Shown here piece by piece: positions 59,786 to 64,000 of a DNA stretch of 64,000 nt. Positions within the stretch are counted from its first letter, which is position 1. Every line of letters starts with the position of its first letter. The DNA lies in assembly GCA_014773175.1 (NCBI GenBank), contig VXCM01000470.1, forward strand, positions 370,607-434,606. Direction: 5' to 3'. The notes below the pieces were generated by a model. It was not told the origin of the DNA. It searched no databases and saw nothing but the letters and a program-made list of their open reading frames with translations. Source of the stretch: Lucifuga dentata. Lineage: Eukaryota > Chordata > Actinopteri > Ophidiiformes > Bythitidae. A program made the translations under genes and the position numbers.

Positions 59786-60748
59786 GTAAGCACTTAAGAG
59801 TTTTTTTTTGTTTTGTTTTGTTTTGTTTTTTTTGTTATCAAGCAGTCAATCATTTTTAAAGTTTTATTTATAGGTTACTGTGTCAAACATTCTGGTATGT
59901 TTATTTTCTTTCAATATTGTCTCTGACTTAATATATTGTATGTTTTTTAGACCTGATGCTCACCACCCAGAGAAAAACCTACTAGCTGGCTAAAAAAAAA
60001 AAAAAAAAAAAAAAAATATTTGCTACTGAGTTGTGATTATTCTCAGTGCTGTGAGTAAAGGAATGAAGAAATGAATGAATGAATAAATAAAGAATCCAAC
60101 AAACAAATGCATGTGAATTATCTTTTGTGATCCATTATTGTTTTTGCCCTAAAAATGCTTGAATGAAATATAAGTTATGGTGGTCTTTCCCAGGGACCAT
60201 AACAAAAGAGAAGGGTACACATAAGGGTTACACGCCAAATCAAGGAGGGCTAAAAGAAAAATGCTGCCATTCAACTAAGACTGTACATTTACAGTAACTG
60301 AAATAGAAAACAAAGAACACCATAATTACAACAGAACAAAAAGCTCATGGGAGAAGGATCTTCAACTCCAGCTGTTCCCAGTTAGTCTGATGTCCCTTTA
60401 GCTCCCCCAGTCAGGTAACCCACAAAACCCACAACAATCCAACACACCCACACAGCAAACACAGGCTTTGTGACCCTCACAAAGTCATGACACGTTCCAC
60501 AGACCACACTAGATCCTGACATGTGGAGGTGGTCTGGTGATAGATGAGCAGGAAAGTCCTGACAGCATCATTAAACAATGGCTCATCAGTTACCATGGGA
60601 ACTTATTCACTGCTGGAAAAGCAGTAAAAGGCACATTCAGAGCAAAATACACTCATCCACTCCAGGAAAACATGATGAGCAAAGGGGGGTGACATCATGT
60701 GTTGAGTAGTTTGTAAAGAATCTTCCTCTAAAGACAATGTTTACCACT

Positions 60749-60800
<52 letters not shown>
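60749..60800. repeat. (ATC)n microsatellite
   Basis: About 17 ATC units in a row. Confidence 0.95.
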
Positions 60801-62089
60801 CATAACTTCTGCTGGATCACCGATGTCTCTCATCATGTCTATTTATTTGTGTATTCCCTGCTCCTTTTTCCACTTTCCGTTCTCCTCCTGCCTTAACTGT
60901 AGCCTAAATGTAAATACACAAGATTATTATAGAGTGTAAAACATTTTTGATCTGTCATCTTTATTATTATTGTTACTATTACAAAAATGGCAGAAACAAA
61001 ACAAAAGGTTTGCAGGTGGGTGGCTTGTGTGGATAAGTTGGGATAGAGAGAGGATCCAAACAAAAGTTAAACATGCCCTGGATTTGCTTTGTGCTTTTTC
61101 AAATCACAGTGTGTGGACTCACATTGTGAAGAGTCTCAAGTAGCTTTCTCTGCTGGCAGATTTTTTAATGAGAGGGTTTTGGAGGAGGGTGACAGGGAGC
61201 TCTGTCTAGGCTTTTGGAGAGGAGGAGCTTTTAAAGGAAATGAGCAATGCACTGTCCACGGGTACGCCTAACACTAGATCCCCCCAGATGCCCTGCTGGC
61301 AGCTTGGCAGTACTGTCAGGACTGAGAGGGGTGGCATTAGTCTGAAACTCTCATTATGTCAGGCAATGAAAACCTCTAATCTAGCCACTAAAATGATAGG
61401 GGTACAATTAAACCAAACTAGGACCCAAGGCCAGAAAGCAGCAGAGGTAATTCACAGTATTCAAATCAGTGCTGGTTGTACTTTACTGGAATACTTTAAA
61501 GAGCAATTTTTTTGTTTTTCGTTTCACTTCAAAATATTTACTTGTTAATATTGTAATATTTTAAATCAATAATTCATTATATTCTATATAAATAAATGTA
61601 TATGTAACTACTTTATCTCATACAAATGTTCAGGGTGTCATTATGAAAATCCTGCACAGACTGAAGGATTTTACAGCAGCAACAGTGTGTGTTTTTAATA
61701 CTAACAATAGCAAAAACTGGGACATCAGCACAGAAACATCACTGCTTAGTACAAAAGATGCCACAAGAACCCATCAAGCATGGCTCTTACAGATTCCACC
61801 TCTACTCTCTGAAGGTATTTTCTTCCCTTCTGTATCTGAGGAGAAAGGAGATGTGGGCCTAAAACTGAGATCACAGAAACTGGGTGTCCCTGTCATCATT
61901 ATCATATTAGTACAGTGTGACAGATACATGAGAGCTGGTCAATAAATCACTCAACCCATAAAGTGTGAGGATGGTCAGACAAACACAGAAGGTGATGTTT
62001 AGCCTCCATTCATGCTGATAATAGGCTAATTTCATTTCCTACAATGTTATCTCCTTATAAAATGTTAGAAACTGAAATTATTTAAGAAT

Positions 62090-62244
62090 CCAATATGAAA
62101 TGAATCCAATATTATTGCGAAGAAGTTCAGTAGTTTAGTTTAGTTTAGTTTAGTTTNCCAATATGAAATGAATCCAATATTATTGCGAAGAAGTTCAGTA
62201 GTTTAGTTTAGTTTAGTTTAGTTTAGTTTAGTTTAGTTTAGTTT
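62090..62244. repeat. duplicated block across an 'n' plus (TTTAG)n
   Basis: 62090-62156 and 62158-62224 are the same sequence (CCAATATGAAATGAATCCAA and onward), separated by one 'n' at 62157. Both run into (TTTAG)n, which continues to about 62244. It looks like an unmerged contig overlap at a microsatellite. Confidence 0.85.
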
Positions 62245-62334
62245 GGTGAAACCCTTGTGTTTCCTGTTTTGTGGATTTTCAGGTTTTCAGATTAGCCCAA
62301 GGAAGGAAACATGGACAGGAAGAAATAAGGAAAA

Positions 62335-62360
62335 GGAAGGAAGGAAGGAAGGAAGGAAGG
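62335..62360. repeat. (GGAA)n microsatellite in a purine-rich tract
   Basis: Six to seven GGAA units lie inside a purine-rich stretch running from about 62290 to 62450. Confidence 0.9.
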
Positions 62361-63749
62361 ACAAAGAGGAAACAAAAAGGATTGAGAGAAGGTGATAATT
62401 AGTGAGAAAATGAAATATATGAGGGAAGGAAGAAGAGAAGCAAGGATGGAATATATTATGAAATAATATGATATTTTAAGATCTTAAGTAATGTCAAATG
62501 TAAAAGTTGAACCTGTACGTTGCCTGTTGAACCTATATGGAAATATTCTGTAAAATATACATAAAAAACATGAAAACTTCCCCTTGTTAGTGTTCAGAAC
62601 CTGCAGTTATTTTGTTCACCAGAAGATGGAAATATTTTACAACATACAATCCATAGCTATGAAGAACCACACCATGCAGTGTAGCTAAATCAACTCTGAT
62701 ATTATATTTGTATTTCATTGTGGGTATTTATCATTCTGTTTGTAATTCTTTAGCTGTTTAAAGGAGATAATTTATTCAACATGATATGTTTGAGCATGGC
62801 CTAAAGGGTTATTTTCAAAAGCAAATAAACATACCTATGAGGCTGATCGACACACTGAGCAGGTGACAAATGAAAGAAACAAATCAGCTACAATGTTACA
62901 ACAAATTTCAGGAAACATTAAGTTTTGTTTTGTTTTTTTTTTTATGTCACAGTGCCCATAAAATATAATCTGATACTTCTGCTGCTGGTAATATTTATTC
63001 CCATAAACTGTAATTTGCCTCTTATGCTTCTTTGGGTATTGTTGTAACAGTAAATAAGTTACTACAAATAATAAGTATCAACTGAAATACAGTCGTTTAT
63101 GTTGTTTGTTGTTGTTTTATGATCCTTTAAAAATGATATATGACCACCATCTGCTGGATCATTCCATCATTACATATGTGTAAATATTTGTTTACATTTA
63201 GATCATACTGGACTATAATTAAAGGAATAGGTTTTTTTTGTTTTTTTTACATTTTTCATTCTTGTTTGAACAGTTTTCTTTGTTAAATAGTTTCATTATA
63301 AAGTACATTCTGTGACTGAAGATAGTGTATTCTGTTGTAGATGGTTACAACTGTTATAGAAGATGTGTTGAGGTTTAAATGGTTCGGTTAACTGACCTTG
63401 TTTATTGCTATTCAGTACTTAAATTTATACATATATTATTCCAGCATGTCCTCTTGTATGATTTATTGTATCTGTTCAGTCTTTTGGCTGCATCAATCAG
63501 CATGGCTCACATTATGGAAACATATTGTTTATATTTATGATAATTTGGCCCTATATGCTATTTGGTTACAGAATCTGAGTCAAAGAAGAACAAATATATG
63601 TATTTTAGTCTCCTAAATAATACATATTCTAATATTTAGTATGGAAAAAATAATCCATAAATTATGCTTAGGCTATTTTACCAAAAACGAGCTCAGGTTA
63701 CTGAGGCATTCCAGGTAATATCGATATTTCTAGGAATGCACAATTTTAA

Positions 63750-63789
<40 letters not shown>

Positions 63790-63790
63790 A
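63750..63790. repeat. (AAAG)n microsatellite
   Basis: About ten AAAG units in a row. Confidence 0.95.
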
Positions 63791-63814
63791 CACAAACTGT
63801 GCTTGCCCTTAACA

Positions 63815-64000
63815 CTTTTTTTAATAATCAATCAATCAATTTATTTAAAGTGCAAAATCACCATGCATCATGGTCCCGATACACTTTACAGTAAAGGTAA
63901 AAAGTAGGGACATTAAAAAGATCATCAAAGAAAAGTTACAGTAAAAACAAGAACATTAAAAGAGCAAAGTTAAAAGGATGCTTGAAAAAGTAATAATCTA
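63815..64000 (-). mobile_element. teleost LINE/SINE-type tail, cut by window end
   Basis: AATCAATCAATCAATTTATT followed by TAAAGTGCAAAATCACCATG has the pattern of a very common teleost retroposon end (ATCAATCAATTTTATTTATAAAGCGC..AAATCA type). The element continues past the window. Its orientation is inferred from the terminal (ATCA)n run. Confidence 0.6.

Larger units (their letters stand above)
60802..63749. other. spacer upstream of dcx, no gene seen
   Basis: AT-rich non-coding DNA with the microsatellites listed separately. The longest open frame (61643-61945, plus) has no recognisable domain or splice partner. Confidence 0.6.

Noticed and set aside
60749..60800. Regularly spaced repeats as a CRISPR-like array
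   Set aside because: It is a simple (ATC)n microsatellite with no spacers. No CRISPR array exists in the window.
61643..61945. 100-residue plus-strand ORF upstream of dcx
   Set aside because: No recognisable domain, promoter or splice signals around it.

Overview
The window is vertebrate nuclear DNA, almost certainly from a ray-finned (teleost) fish. It is AT-rich. Its genes are split by spliceosomal introns with GT...AG borders. The introns and spacers hold short microsatellites and repeat types familiar from teleosts: a Tc1/mariner-like miniature element, LINE-type 3' tails, and a repeat built around runs of AGTACTTTT. I see no bacterial, phage or organellar gene, no CRISPR array, and no tRNA or rRNA gene.

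Three protein genes are supported, in the order pak3 (+), capn6 (-), dcx (-). From memory, this is the order and orientation of PAK3, CAPN6 and DCX on human Xq23, so the block looks like conserved synteny in compact form. (1) pak3: the last ten coding exons lie at 4461-9461. They encode 399 residues: acidic stretch, PIX-binding motif and complete kinase domain. The N-terminal exons (PBD/CRIB and autoinhibitory region) lie left of the window. A long 3' UTR follows, probably to about 13,940. (2) capn6: twelve coding exons on the minus strand, 23080 down to 14252, join in frame to 643 residues. All three calpain catalytic residues are present (Cys81, His251, Asn283), whereas mammalian calpain-6 has lost the cysteine. 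(3) dcx: six coding exons on the minus strand, 51442 down to 32640, join in frame to a 350-residue doublecortin with two DCX domains. A likely non-coding first exon and promoter lie near 55,914-56,115.

The rest is non-coding. 1-4460 is pak3 intron. 13,941-14,251 is the narrow gap between the converging pak3 and capn6 ends. 23,105-32,639 holds capn6 upstream DNA and the probable dcx 3' UTR. The dcx introns hold several dispersed repeats and some candidate enhancers. 56,120-64,000 is upstream of dcx, with microsatellites, a local duplication and LINE-like tails. Ten single 'n' characters sit at homopolymers or between duplicated flanks and look like contig joins.

Together the genes suggest a neuronal and cytoskeletal block. 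PAK3 is a Rac/Cdc42-driven kinase at synapses and the actin cytoskeleton, calpain-6 has been linked to microtubules, and doublecortin binds microtubules in migrating neurons. Nothing in the sequence shows that they act in one pathway. I found no new biological system. The best leads are the catalytically intact calpain-6, a possible cassette exon upstream of pak3, the dcx promoter, a CpG-dense block inside a capn6 intron, and several unnamed repeats.
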